From positions 21,556,932-21,620,931 of the forward strand of contig NC_044016.1 of the NCBI RefSeq assembly GCF_900496995.4: a stretch of 64,000 nucleotides of DNA, given 5' to 3'. The stretch comes from Aquila chrysaetos chrysaetos. Its lineage: Eukaryota > Chordata > Aves > Accipitriformes > Accipitridae. Both the position numbers and the translations under genes were made by a program. Position 1 is the stretch's first letter; each line of letters begins with the position of its first letter. The notes beneath the pieces are model-generated. The model made no database searches, had not been told where the DNA came from, and was given only the letters and a program-made list of their open reading frames with translations. Positions 50,199 through 61,129 of this stretch are shown here, one piece after another.

Positions 50199-50330
50199 TT
50201 CCCTTCCCTTCCCTTCCCTTCCCTTCCCTTCCCTTCCCTTCCCTTCCCTTCCCTTCCCTTCCCTTCCCTTCCCTTCCCTTCCCTTCCCTTCCCTTCCCTT
50301 CCCTTCCCTTCTTCCCTTCCCTTCCCCTTT
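50199..50330 (+). repeat. (CCCTT)22 pentanucleotide microsatellite
   Basis: From 50201 to 50310 there are 22 perfect CCCTT units. After that it breaks into CTTCCCTTCCCTTCCCC up to 50330. The other strand is a pure AAGGG purine tract. The length makes it likely to be polymorphic. It explains the serine/proline/leucine/phenylalanine and glycine/arginine/lysine/glutamate repeat frames on the two strands. Confidence 0.98.
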
Positions 50331-50479
50331 GTGTGAGTTTGATATGAATGTAGGGGAAATTGTGCTTGAGTGTGGAATATGAATTTTGGGTGCATTTGGG
50401 GAGACATTTTTCAGTGGGGGGTGCAAGTGAGACCTCTTTTTTTCTCCTGAGTTGGTGGGTGAGAAGCAGGAGCAGGACA

Positions 50480-51170
50480 GGATGCTCCCAAAGAGGGGTG
50501 CAGGAGCGCGGCCAGGCTGCAGGGGGTTGAGCGGAGGGAGGAGCCTCACTGCTCTGCGGACTCCTCAAGGGCGCGGGAGCCTTGCTGGGCTGGGAACCGC
50601 TCCAAAACTGCTGACACAGGCAGAAGGGAGCAGCAGCAGCGTGATCCCCAGCGCGGCATCGCCCGCGGGCCAGCGGGAGGAGGCACGTGGCCTTGGGACG
50701 GAGGAGGTCACCATTTCTCTTTCTTTGGTCAAAAATGGCAGGTGGGCTGGTGTGATAGAAAAGCACACCCGCCTGCTTGGAAACTTGTGATCACCTGGAT
50801 GGCACCAGCCGGCGGCGGGGGGCCGGAGGGGCCGCCGGGGATGTGCGTGGTGGCACGTGCTGCCCTTGGGGCAGGTGCAGCCCCCGTCGGAGCTGGCTGG
50901 GCGCAGGGGGGGGGCCAGGGATGAGCAGTCAGTCACCGGTCACCCGCCCCGCTGCTTGCCAGCTGATGGGGGCTGCGTGCAGGGAGCCTCAGCTGACGGG
51001 CACGCCGGCTGCCAGCCCAGGCCTTTTGGCACAGCAGCGCGTGCCTCCCGGCCCCGGCACACACACCGGCTTGCACGTTGCTGACCGCACGTACATGCCC
51101 CGCAGCCCAGAAGGCCCTGGCAGCGTCCACGCGTCCCGGGCTCCCAGCCGCCCCTGCCGCGCTCCTTGTC
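50480..51170. promoter_or_regulatory. Moderate CpG island
   Basis: About 45 CpGs occur in 690 bases, richest at 50640-50700 and 50810-51150. Two CACGTG boxes and several GCGTG (hypoxia-element type) motifs are present. No coding exon is recognised. It is weaker than the island at 17.2 kb. Confidence 0.45.
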
Positions 51171-51197
51171 TGCCTGCCAGCCAGTGCCCCAGATCCG

Positions 51198-51251
51198 CTT
51201 CCTCCCTCTCTCTCTCTCTCTCTTTCTCTTCCTTCTTTTTTCCTCTCTCCC
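51198..51251 (+). repeat. 54-base pyrimidine tract ending in CAG
   Basis: A CT-rich microsatellite core at 51205-51225 is followed by TTTCTCTTCC, TTTTTTCC and CTCTCCCAG. The terminal CAG makes it resemble a strong splice acceptor, but no exon can be recognised after it. Confidence 0.85.
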
Positions 51252-52277
51252 AGTTGCAGAAGGAGAGGCCGGAGGGGGGAGAAAGGGGATACTAGAAGTG
51301 AATGGGGGGCAAGAGGGGATGCCTGAAGGACCAGGGGCATCACTGCTCCGCCTGTCTGGAAAGGGATGGGTGCTCATCCCGCCACCACAATCGCTTCCAG
51401 AGAAGTCACTTCCTTCCCTCCCTCCGGTCTTTGTTTCATGCCACAAAGGAGGAGAGGACGGTCTCAGTGTCAGGTGGGGAGCGTGTCCCCTATGGGGAGG
51501 CGAGCAGCTGCTGTGCCTGGGATTGTGTCTTGGTCCCTGCTTCTGCTGCCCAAAGCAGAGGGGTAATGCTGCCAGGTGGGCCTGGGACCCCTGGGCCTCT
51601 CCCAGCATGGACTAAGCCATCACTTCCCCTTCTTCCCTGTGTCACCTCAGGGACCTGCTGTGACACACACGGCTGGGTGGCCTGGCCCAGGCTTTGGAGT
51701 AGGTGGTGAGCCCATCAGGAAGCTGTACAAAACACAGCAGAAACACTGTCAAATGAAGCTTTCAAGGCCTCTACAATGTCTACTGGGGACAGCTTGAAGG
51801 ATGCCTGGAGGATAAAAAGGGACACACCAGGACCCTTCTGGATATTAGCAGTGTGCTGGGGGTTGCTTGCATTCATGTTTGTCAGTGTTCCCTGTGACGT
51901 CCAAGATGATGTCCATCTCCCCACTGTTCCTTCAGATCCCTGGCTCTTTTCCAGCTTGCACCAAGCCCTTTCTCCCCCAGCTTTCTAACCCAGAGCTTTT
52001 CCAGCCTGAGGTCTTTGCACTGATATCAGGGAAACCTCCTCCTGTATTGTCATAGCCCCAGAAAGGCAAAGGTCCTACGGCAGATTCTTGCCCATACTGG
52101 TATGCAAAGCCCTCTGATGCATTTTTCTCCATCTCTCCTTGGTAGGTGGCCCAGGGCAGAAGGCAACCAGGTAGGCTCTGACTCCAGGTTTGAGGGACAT
52201 CTATAGAGTGACAAGGTGAGTGTTGCTTTCATTGACCTGTGAATCCTGCTCACAGCAACAGCACATTTGGCACTGTA

Positions 52278-52321
52278 TTTTTTTCTCTTTTTTCTTTTTT
52301 TTTTTCCCTTCCTTTTTTTTC
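52278..52321 (+). repeat. T-rich pyrimidine tract
   Basis: Forty-four uninterrupted pyrimidines, mostly T. Confidence 0.9.
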
Positions 52322-54010
52322 ACTTCCAAAAAGTCTGTCCTCTTGAGGTCTCTGACCGGGAACAGTGAACTCTTCCCTCATCCAGGCAGGCTCCAGGTTC
52401 TCGTGGTCACTGCCCTAGACTTCCCAATCATCCTACTGTTCATAGTCAGTCCCTCCCTGTTAGTAAGAGGAAGGGCCAACGGCATGATTTTTCCTTTGGA
52501 CCCTCTCATGGTGAACGTGCCTGTCTGACTGTGCCACATGGCATAACCTTTACCCACCGCGAGAATGTCTGCTCACATCCACATGCCCAGAGATGTCGGG
52601 GGGCAACTTGCCTCAGTGACACCTCATGCCAGCAGCGCTTTCTCGTGCCAGCAGCCTCAGTGCACCCAAGGGACTCACTCCACAAGCATGTCCTCCCCAG
52701 CAGGTTTGTCCTGGCCACGCTTACAGTGCTGGCTCCTGCAGTGAGCCACATGCTGTGGTCACCTCCCCTGGTGCATGTCTGCAGGAGCTGGTTAGTGACC
52801 CTGCCCATTTTATTCCTAATTTGCTTAGAAATCTGAATGACTGTGTTTCCCCAGACACATTGCCTTGTGCTGGCACGCCAGCACTTGTGGGCGCTGTTGG
52901 ATATAGCCATGTGTCCTCAACGTGGAGGTGTGTCTCCCTTCCCTCACCCATGTTTCTCCTTTGGCATTTACCCCTTGGTTCTTTACCCCTAAGGATTTTC
53001 CCCCTGAGCTCTTTGCTGTTGATCCGCCACCCCCCAAGCATTATCAGCCCCCTCTGACTATCTTGTCCATGGAGATAGTGACCAGCTAGGCCACAGGGGT
53101 GACTGAGTGATTGTCACAGATGACAATGGGCTCCACCTCATTTTCTCCTGTGTGTGTGCCGACGGGCCTTTTCGATTCCCACCAGTCTCTCATTTCAGAG
53201 AAATCTGCCCAGTAACTCCCAGGACTTGAGAGCACAGTTGTGTATGCTTGTATAGCTTGAAGGATACCTAGCCAGCCCTGCCAGTCTTGAAGGTAAGTGT
53301 TTTTCATCTTTTCATCCAATCGCTTCCTGTAAGAAAAGACAAGTCCATCCTCATTGAGTCCAAAATCTCACATGTGCCAGCACTGCCTTTCTTCTGTCCT
53401 CATTCCTGGAGGAGATGCTGCACATACCTTTGGCTCTCCAAAATCATATTTGAATGTAGAAAATCTTCCTTCAGCAGAAAATTTGTGCTTTCTTAGCAAA
53501 AGGAAATCTCTGAATTTGTTGATGTTCTTGGGAGACTTCTCCAAGACTTTTCCCTTGGTACTGCAAGGGCAGTGTGGACAGTGCTGATTTCTTTATGTGA
53601 CCCCAGAGTATCTCAAGCCATGCTTCTGGCTGCAGGTCGGTAATGAGGCCAGTCATTTGTTCGGGCTTCTGTGGATAACTATGTCGGGGCCAAGCATTGT
53701 GCCAGTGAGCTTCTTTTAAGGACTGATTTTCTTCTGCACAGTCAAGACTCAGGCAGCTTATTATTAACCTCAAAGCTTGATGGCTTGCTTTGCATTGACA
53801 TTTTAGTCTGCATTTTCACTGACTCCAACACACAGCTGCTGCACTTCCACACACCCCTATTGTCTCCTTGCACTTGCTTTGAGCTCCACCTTACCAGACC
53901 ACCTTTCCCAATGTCACACCTCAGTGAAACTTGTCATGTCCTTCACCCATGCACAGAGAAGAGGCCCTGTGAGGACAACGTTGAGTATTCAATCAGCCTG
54001 CCCCAATTAC
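52322..54010. other. Gene-free intergenic DNA
   Basis: I see no supported exon, RNA gene or repeat family in this segment. Confidence 0.45.
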
Positions 54011-54015
54011 TTGTC

Positions 54016-54145
54016 CCAGCAACCCAGTGGAGTAGGGAAATACAGCCTTGCTCTTCTAGACGGGCAAAGTGATATGACAGCAGCAAGTGGGAAGCCAGTA
54101 GCAGAGACATCACTTGAATGCAAAGCTCCAGAGTGCCAGGCGTAG
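54016..54145 (+). mobile_element. MIR-like SINE remnant
   Basis: AACCCAGTGGAGTAGGGAAATA, in pieces, parallels the family's 'aaccctgtggggtaggtatta'. Then AAGTGGGAAGCCAGTAGCAG and ATCACTTGAATGCAAAGCTCC parallel 'aggaagtctgtggcagagc...aattgaacccagatctcc'. The 'cttgcccaaggtcacac' core is badly eroded. Old copy, moderate certainty. Confidence 0.5.
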
Positions 54146-54234
54146 GTCAGGACAAATGTCACCATCCTGAAGGACAATAGCAGGCAAAAACATGTATTTT
54201 GCCCACACCCAAGCAGCTGACACTGACAGCAGGA

Positions 54235-54560
54235 AAGAATGAGAGGAGATTTGCTAAAAAGGACTAATTATGAGGCTGTGCCTGAGCTCAGACCTCCTGC
54301 TTAAAAAGTCCCTCTGCATGTGAGTGAGCATACAGCGGTGACCTTAGCGGGGCAAACCTCGGAGACCGCGGGAGGTCTGAGGGTGCCAGGCAAAAGAAAG
54401 GATGAACCTATGCCAGCCCATCTCTGTGGAGAGGTGAAGCAGGAGTCCAAAAATAGCCCCCCACTCTGCTGCCAAGAGCAGCAAGCCTTTGATAAACAGT
54501 TTAAAAATAACCTCAGCGGGAAAGACATCGCAGCTCCCTCCATCAGAATTGGATTTGTGT
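54235..54560. promoter_or_regulatory. Candidate conserved non-coding element
   Basis: AT-rich boxes TTGCTAAAAAGGACTAATTATG (in two parts) and TTTGATAAACAGTTTAAAAA flank a GC-richer middle. Forkhead-like GATAAACA and homeodomain TAATTA motifs are present. No repeat or exon is recognised. Confidence 0.3.
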
Positions 54561-56052
54561 TGTGTTTGCCTTCCCATGCCCCTGCCAGCTCGCCGCTGAG
54601 CATGTTGCTCACGTGATGCCTGCTGCCTGTGGATGCTGGCCCTGGCTAGGATTTGGGTAACCATGAGGGACTGTGAAGATGCTCAGCTATATTTTGCTGC
54701 TGCAGCAAGAGTTTGTCCTGGCCGGGAGCAGGAGTGGGGAGGTAGCCTGGCAGGGTTGTGCCTGGTCGGGGCTACAAAGTGCTTTTCGTGTTGCAGCTTC
54801 CCACCCTCCTGTTGACACAAGGGAACGGATTGTGAGGGTGTCAAGCGGAGAGGGGAAAGCGCGGGGAGGTCTGCTGCAGGAAACTGGAGCCAGACACGTT
54901 GAGGGCCAGCATGTCCTGGAGAACCCTTCCCGGGGAAGGGGGGCAGCAGGGGCCCTCAGCTCCACGTGCTCTCACCCAGCGCTGGGACAGAGAGCGGGGG
55001 CAGAAAGTAGCCCTCCGTGCCTCCCCTCCACACCCCCGGGATAACAGTGCAGGCCATAGCCAGGAGATCACACTGGGATGCAACTCCATTCCTGTCTGGC
55101 TGCCCCAGTACAGCAGCACCTCTCCCTAGAGAAAGTGGGATTTTGTGGGCTGAATCACCCGGGATGCTGGTTCTGCATGGGGGACCTCAAAGCTCTGGTC
55201 ACCTGCATAGGCAGCCCTGGCAAGCAGCAGAGCAGCAGGGCTCATTGCACCGACACAGGGTCTTGGGCAAGATGGTCTCAGTGCTATATGAAGGGACAAC
55301 TCTTGTATCCCCCTCAGCCCAGTGCCACTGTGCACCCGCTCCTCCACATTTGGGACACAGACTCTGCACTGCTCCCCTGCTCCGGCTGCCTGGCAAAGCC
55401 CCATCCAGAGAAGCAGGGAGCAGGGCCTGGAAAGAAAAAGTCATACACGGACAGAAAAATCTCATACTTTGGAAGGTTATTGTATTGCTCTTGTGGGTGG
55501 GGAAGAGTGGGAGGGAGGTGGGGCAACGCAGGGGCAGGCAATCCTTCTCCAGACGTTGTCACTCCAGCACAGTGATCCTTGGAGAGCCCTTGCCATACTG
55601 CTGCCAGCAGGCAGGAGCCAATTAAGGGCAATTAGGGTGGAAGCAGAGAAGGCGCCCCTTTAGCTGCCGCCAGAGCGGCCGCTGGGAGCACTGGCAGGGC
55701 TCCACACTGTAAGGTTATTAGAGTTCTCCCCCATATTGTCCTTGGAAGAGATGCTTCAGAAGCCGTCTGCTCAGAGCAGCAAGATGAAAGGGAGACCTCC
55801 TTTGATGTGCTCGCCCAGGGCCTCTGCTGTGGTGCATGTAATCAACCTTAGCACTCCTCCAGCACCTTCCACTGCTGTTAATTACCTAGGCCGGTTACCC
55901 CAATATCTGAGGTCTCCCAGGCAGAACAGGACCCCCCAGGGCACAGACGTGGCCTCTGCCCCACACAGTGAATCCTTTTCCATGAAACAAGATGCAGCAA
56001 GCAAGGGCAGAGAACAGTAATGAGGAGAGAGGATCTGGGGCAGAGGGCTAGC

Positions 56053-56165
56053 CAGTCTCCATTAGGAGAGGAAGAGAGGCACAGCCGAAGATGAGTGAGC
56101 TCGCTCACAGCCACACAGGCTGTGGCACGGACCCAGGGCTCTTCCTGGGGGCCCACACGCTCAAC
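56053..56165 (+). mobile_element. MIR-like SINE remnant
   Basis: AGAGAGGCACAG, then GATGAGTGAGCTCGCTCACAG, in pieces, then CCACACAGGCTGTGGCACGG and ACCCAGGGCT follow the MIR core in order ('ctgaggcacagagaagtgacttgctcaaggtcacacaggctgtggcagagccagggct', family text in parts). This is the best preserved of the three MIR-like copies. Confidence 0.65.
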
Positions 56166-58220
56166 AGCTGGATACAGATGATCTCAAAGCCTCCCTCCTA
56201 TCTGCACGTACTGCCACAGGACACCAAACCATATGGAATAACAGTGGCTGAGCTTGCAACAGCTTTGTTGCTTATTTTGTCCCAACATTTACAAAATCCC
56301 CTTCCTTGGCCACCCCTTCCTCCCCTACAGCTCCGGCAGCTGAGGAACAGCAGAGGCACGAGATGGGGCAGCTCTGTTATGTGTCATGAGGATGTCCCCT
56401 TGGCCCACTGGAGAGATGCTCTCTCCAATCCCTGTTCTACAAGCCTGAGTACTAAGTGCCTCTGGGCAGCAGTGTCCTGCCAAAACAGAGATCTCCCCAC
56501 GGCACAGAGTTTCCTAATATGTTGCCCACAACACCCTTATTCCTTTCCCCCTCCCCGTCCTGCTTCTTGGACAGTCCCTCTCCCTCCCTGCGGGTCACAC
56601 CTCCCCATCTTTATTGTCATGCTTTGCTGCTCCCAATGTCACTGTGCCCATCCTGTGTTGCTCCCCCAACACAGACCTTAGCATGCTGTCCTGCATTATT
56701 CTCAGTGCCAGAGGACTGCAGCGGGGGTGAAGCTGGAAGAGGAAAGAAGTGCAGCTTTTACCGTTGGGCATGGGTTGTGATGGGATGGGAAGACAGTCCA
56801 TGGTAACTTGCCATCCTCCTAGAATCTGTATTTTTCCTGCATCCAGGAGCTGCTGCTGGATGGACTTCAACTTTGTCTTGACGTGGAGGAGAGCAGGAAT
56901 GCCATCAACTCTAGACATCAGTCCTTCTGTCTCCAGACTCTGGGCATTGTTGGTTTGGGCCAAGTTCCCCACAGTCCTTTGCAAACCAAGTGGCCCTACC
57001 TAGGTGATCTGTTGGGCCTGTCCATTGCCCTGCCACCCTCCCTCTTCAGCTGGATGGCTCCTTGCGTTTCCCAGCCAGGCAAGCCTGCTGACTAAAGCTG
57101 CCATCTCCAGCACTGTACACAGCAGCACGGTGGGAACGGCAGGCTCTGAGCATGCTGTCTCACAGTCTCCAAAGCAAAGGTGGACCCAGGGCACTTCCAT
57201 GGGTTTTCCATCCACAGATGCCACCACCCATTTGGAAGGAAGCAGCCAGCCTTGTTTTGAGCAGCTTCCTTGTAAATGCACCCTCTCTGAGCAGCACACA
57301 GCTGCCTGACCGGACAAAGCAACCTGTGGTCTCAGGAAGTGAAATACAGCATTGAAAACTCACAGTGCTGCACACAGCCAGAGAGACCAATGCTCTCCAC
57401 CAGCTCTTGTGACAACTGCTTTTCTGCTTTTCAGTCTCTGTCAGGAACAGGAATGATCTCAATAGTTTCCTTTCCTGCCTACTGATGCTCTTGCAACTGC
57501 TGCAGAACAGAAATGCAAGCAGACAGATGCAGACCTTGGTACGCTTCATGAAAATACTTCTAGTGCCGTCAGGTTTGGTGAAGGGCTTTCATTTACAAAT
57601 GCTACCCACTGACCCCAAAGCACCTAAGATCCCCTCAGAATTTTTACCAGCATCCATGATGCTTTTGTGTAGCTCCGAACAGGAAATAATGCTCTTGGAA
57701 AAGCTCCTAGCAGCTCCAGAATGGGTCCCTGGAAACTTGGTGGGGTAGTTGCAATGCAGAGCTCAGAAGTGCTCTTCCCACGCTTGCTACCTCTTGGAAG
57801 CCAAGGAGGGATTCCTAGGGCCAGGAAGAGAGAGTGGATGCCACCATGTGGCAGCAGATTCCCAAGTGTGGAGCTCAGGAGAGCTTCAGGCAGGCCAGGC
57901 TCATTGCTCAGGCTGGAGGATGGCCTGGCCCTCCACATTCCACTTCAGCGAGGAATTATGACCTTCTGTGGACTGATAGGGAGGTGCTGTACCGGCACCC
58001 TGTACCTTCCCCAAAGACACCAGCCACCCACTCAATGGAGATAAGATTTATTCTTCAATTCAGCAGCCCTGAAATTTACCATGGAAGCCAATATTTGTCC
58101 GAGAATTGTGTTCCAGCACCAAAGACCCATTATTCACAGTGACAGCCTGAAGAACTGAAAACAAACAAAGAACAAAGTCAAATCAAGTAGCTTTGGACAT
58201 AAACCACCCTGCCTCAAGGC
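56166..58220. other. Gene-free intergenic DNA
   Basis: No supported exon. Short frames on both strands (for example 57004-57322) mirror each other and show no protein family. Confidence 0.45.
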
Positions 58221-58223
58221 AGA

Positions 58224-58263
58224 AGACAACTTCTAAGCAAGAGAGACAACTTCTAAGGGAGAA
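58224..58263 (+). repeat. 20-bp tandem duplication
   Basis: AGACAACTTCTAAG occurs at 58224-58237 and 58244-58257. The full 20-base units differ at about three positions. Confidence 0.85.
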
Positions 58264-58413
58264 ACTCTTTTGGCAAGCGCAATATCCCACTGCTGCAAAG
58301 CCTCTTGCCTTTCTCTCAGAAGCAACAAAAACCAGCCCGCCAGAAAAAATTGGGCTAGATGAAGGCTTAATTTGATCCAGGCTGGCCATTCTTATCTTCT
58401 ACATTTTCACTAC

Positions 58414-58447
58414 GAAAAAAAGAAAAAAAAAAAAGAAAGAAGAAAAG
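58414..58447 (+). repeat. A-rich purine tract
   Basis: Thirty-four purines, mostly A with scattered G. No recognisable retroposed gene precedes it, so I do not call it a poly(A) tail. Confidence 0.9.
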
Positions 58448-58870
58448 TTTTGAGTCTTTCTGGCAATGAAGAGAGCCCTAAATATTTGAAGCTAATACAA
58501 AAAGATGCAACCGCTTTGTTTGTGGTCTGAAGTATGCTGCAACAAGGGCTCTGAACTGTCATTCATATCAAGAGGCTGTTAACTCTAAAGTCAGCAATGG
58601 CAACTCAAGCCTTAGTTTTCTTCACTACTGCATGTTAGCTGAGAATGTTCTTATCCCCTAGGCTCTTTACTGCCCTCCTAGCCATCAAAATGCCAATTTC
58701 TGCCTCCTCTACAGCTCTTCCAGGGTGTTGCATGTAACTGCTGTACTGTATTCTGTAGATATAGCACTGTCAGCTTAAAATACATTTGAATATCAAAAAG
58801 AATAGCATGGGGACAACTACCTGGTTGGGTTACTTACTTGCATATTTCATCCTGTAAGTGCTGCACTTTA
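58448..58870. promoter_or_regulatory. AT-rich unique-looking block
   Basis: The block is relatively AT-rich with boxes such as CCTAAATATTTGAAG, TTTGTTTGTGG and AAAATACATTTGAATATC. No repeat family or exon is recognised. Possible conserved element, on composition only. Confidence 0.2.
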
Positions 58871-59921
58871 ATTTGAAGGTGTGAATGAAGCTATTGACAA
58901 GTCTGAGGTCTTTTGCCCTAGAGATCTAGATAGTCCAAAGCACCCCATTCCCACAGAACTTGGAGTAAACCTGCCTTGAGCAGCTGGGTCCATGCAAGCT
59001 ACTGGTATATAAAGGTTTAGTTGAGTTTGGTTGCTGGGCCCTGACCATCCTAGGTGTTGCCCCAATTCTCCAATTCCTTGCTCTTCAGAGCAAACGAGGC
59101 TAAGCAGTTAGACAATGCCAGCAGACCTCCAAGGCCCTGAGCTGATTTACCCTGGTGGAGACTCCAACCTGTTGTTGCTGTCTGGGAAGACCTTGGGAAG
59201 AGCACATAGAAGATCAAAGTGTGGACTGGGGCAAAATGGAGCAGATCTACTGCTTCTGCTTCTTTCTGTGCTTGTGCAGGGTAGAGCAAAGCATCGGCTC
59301 AGAAGGCAGGGTGAACCTGTGGGAACCAGCTGCAGCACAGAGGAGGAGGAAGGACCGGGAATCTGCAGTATCATAGGATGGGAAGAGGGGACCCCAACTT
59401 GCAAAGGGTACAGAGTTGGGCTCACACCAAGGGTATTTATGTGGTAGAAAAGCAGCTATAATCATGCTAGGGTGCTGGCTGGAGCTAGGGTGCTCCAGCT
59501 ATTTTGTAGTGAGTCTGGACATGCCTGTTGCCTGGAGTGCTATGCTCCCACCATGCTGCCCACCAGTTGCATGGGAGCAGAGCTTGTCACCATGGGTCAC
59601 CAGGGACGGTCACCTTAATTGACTTAAACCACATCTTGACTGAGGCCCCCAGCTGTGCCACCCACCCCAAGGGAAGGTCTCTGAAACAGAGCGACTGCCA
59701 TGCAAATTCCTCCTGTGGTCACTTTCATAAACCCCTACTCAGCTTGGAGAGGGATGGGGAAAGCAGTTAGTGGCATTCTGCCTTTAAAGAGCAGCCATGT
59801 TCCAGCTGTGATTCATGCATCTGGGGATTTGGCCTGTTTTGATAATTTGCAGAAAGCCCGTTCAGCAGAATTGCTAACCAGCTGTTTGCTGATGCTGCTG
59901 GTCTGATGTGAGGTTGTCGCG

Positions 59922-59943
59922 CCCCCCCCCCCCCCCCCCCCCC
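59922..59943 (+). repeat. Homopolymer C tract (22 C)
   Basis: An uninterrupted run of 22 C follows TCGCG and precedes AACCTGG. It has the same character as the tract at 6733. Exact length is uncertain. Confidence 0.95.
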
Positions 59944-60106
59944 AACCTGGGAGACCTGGGGAGTGCTATTGCCAACACAGAGAGGAGCACAGCATCAGGC
60001 TTGAGTGAAGCCTTCTGGCCATGTCCTGGTCCCATTATTTCCTTCATAATGTCCGTGGAGATGTGCAGAGATGGGGACCACTCATCTCTGCAGGGCTAGA
60101 CCAGCC

Positions 60107-60355
60107 TGGTGTTTCTTGGCCTTTCTTTCTTTGAAAGAGCAACAAACACCTTTGGACCTCCCCACGGAAGGTTGAGTTGTAGCACATTACCCTCACTTTG
60201 CCTTCTACTCCCACTGCCCTGTTGTCTTTGCCCCTTTTCTGGCCTGTGTGAGGATAGAGGTGTCTGTCCCCCAAAATTGTCTGCAGTCATTCTGCAGTCC
60301 CTTTGACATCTGACAGACCACTTGTGGCCCACAGACCACAGGCTGAGAAACACTG
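60107..60355. mobile_element. Possible hAT-type non-autonomous DNA transposon
   Basis: The right end AGGCTGAGAAACACTG (60340-60355) is close to the reverse complement of hAT/Charlie ends (CAGTGNTTCTCAAC type). The left end TGGTGTTTCTTGGCCT (60107-60122) pairs with it at 12 of 16 positions, all differences being transitions. GTGGCCCACAGACCACAGG just inside the right end is also typical of such elements. No matching 8-bp target duplication is seen. The interior is not recognised. Confidence 0.35.
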
Positions 60356-60739
60356 GATGGGGTGATGTCTCTCCAGTTGCCTCCCAGCCCTTCTCTCAGG
60401 TTCTCTGAAACATAGAAAGAAGCAGTCCCTGCCCTGAAAAAAGCATCGCATTGGGCAGATAGGCATGGGGGACGCAAGGACAGAGATACCCCAACCACCC
60501 AGCTGGGCTGGAGGCCCATCTCTGACCTCCAGCCCAGGGACCTGACTATCCAGAGATGCTGCCTGAGCAGCCCAGCCGAAGACTTAGGGGATCCCACTTG
60601 CAGTTGTGCTGTGACATGGGAAGGGGATGCTGACAAAAGGCAGGCAGGTAAGGGAGGTGCAGCATGGGTCTGTGGTGGGAGGGAGCAGAGGGGGAGGAGA
60701 GAGCTCTCACCAGCCCCACCACACTCCAGCAATCAAAGC

Positions 60740-60930
60740 CCAGCCTCTGTAATTAATACTATTTAGCCCAGGTTAGTGGCAGAGGAAAATGTCTCTTGTC
60801 AGCCTGGCTTTGCCCACTGGCCCTGATTTAGCAACATGAAAGCATTTTTTCTGATTAACTGTTCACTGAAGGAGATAAAAGAGATGACCATGAAATGTTT
60901 TCTTTAATGTGATGAATGTAAAGGGACTGG
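60740..60930. promoter_or_regulatory. Candidate conserved non-coding element
   Basis: TAATTAATACTATTTAGCCC, CTGATTTAGCAAC, TTTTTTCTGATTAACTG and TTCTTTAATGTGATG boxes fall within 190 bases and end sharply at a G-rich segment. No repeat family is recognised. Confidence 0.3.
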
Positions 60931-60949
60931 TAGAGCTGGGAAGGGTGAG

Positions 60950-61090
60950 AAGAGAGAAGAGAGAGTGCTCCGACAGCAGATGGGGCTGGGATGGGAAAAG
61001 GGTGGAGGGCAGAGCGGGGGGGCTGGGATGGAGGGGACTGTGAGGCAGGAACAGAGCTGGAGGGGCCCGGGGCTGGGCTGGTGGGGGCCA
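60950..61090. other. G-rich segment with quadruplex potential
   Basis: Many GGGG-containing runs lie on the + strand between two AT-rich blocks (for example GCGGGGGGGCTGGG and GGAGGGGCCCGGGGCTGGG). No coding or repeat identity. Confidence 0.5.
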
Positions 61091-61129
61091 CCGGACAGGA
61101 ATGAGTGGGCATCCAGGAGGAAGGTTAGT

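Noticed and set aside
50201..50310. Regular repeat array considered as a CRISPR array
   Set aside because: Units are contiguous 5-mers with no spacers, in a vertebrate genome.
50109..50766. Glycine/arginine/lysine/glutamate and serine/proline/leucine repeat proteins across 50.2 kb
   Set aside because: They are translations of the CCCTT microsatellite.
58414..58447. A-rich tract considered as the tail of a retroposed gene
   Set aside because: No recognisable coding sequence or target-site duplication precedes or flanks it.
59006..59014. TATATAAAG resembling a TATA box
   Set aside because: Single motif in AT-rich DNA with no initiator, CpG island or following exon.
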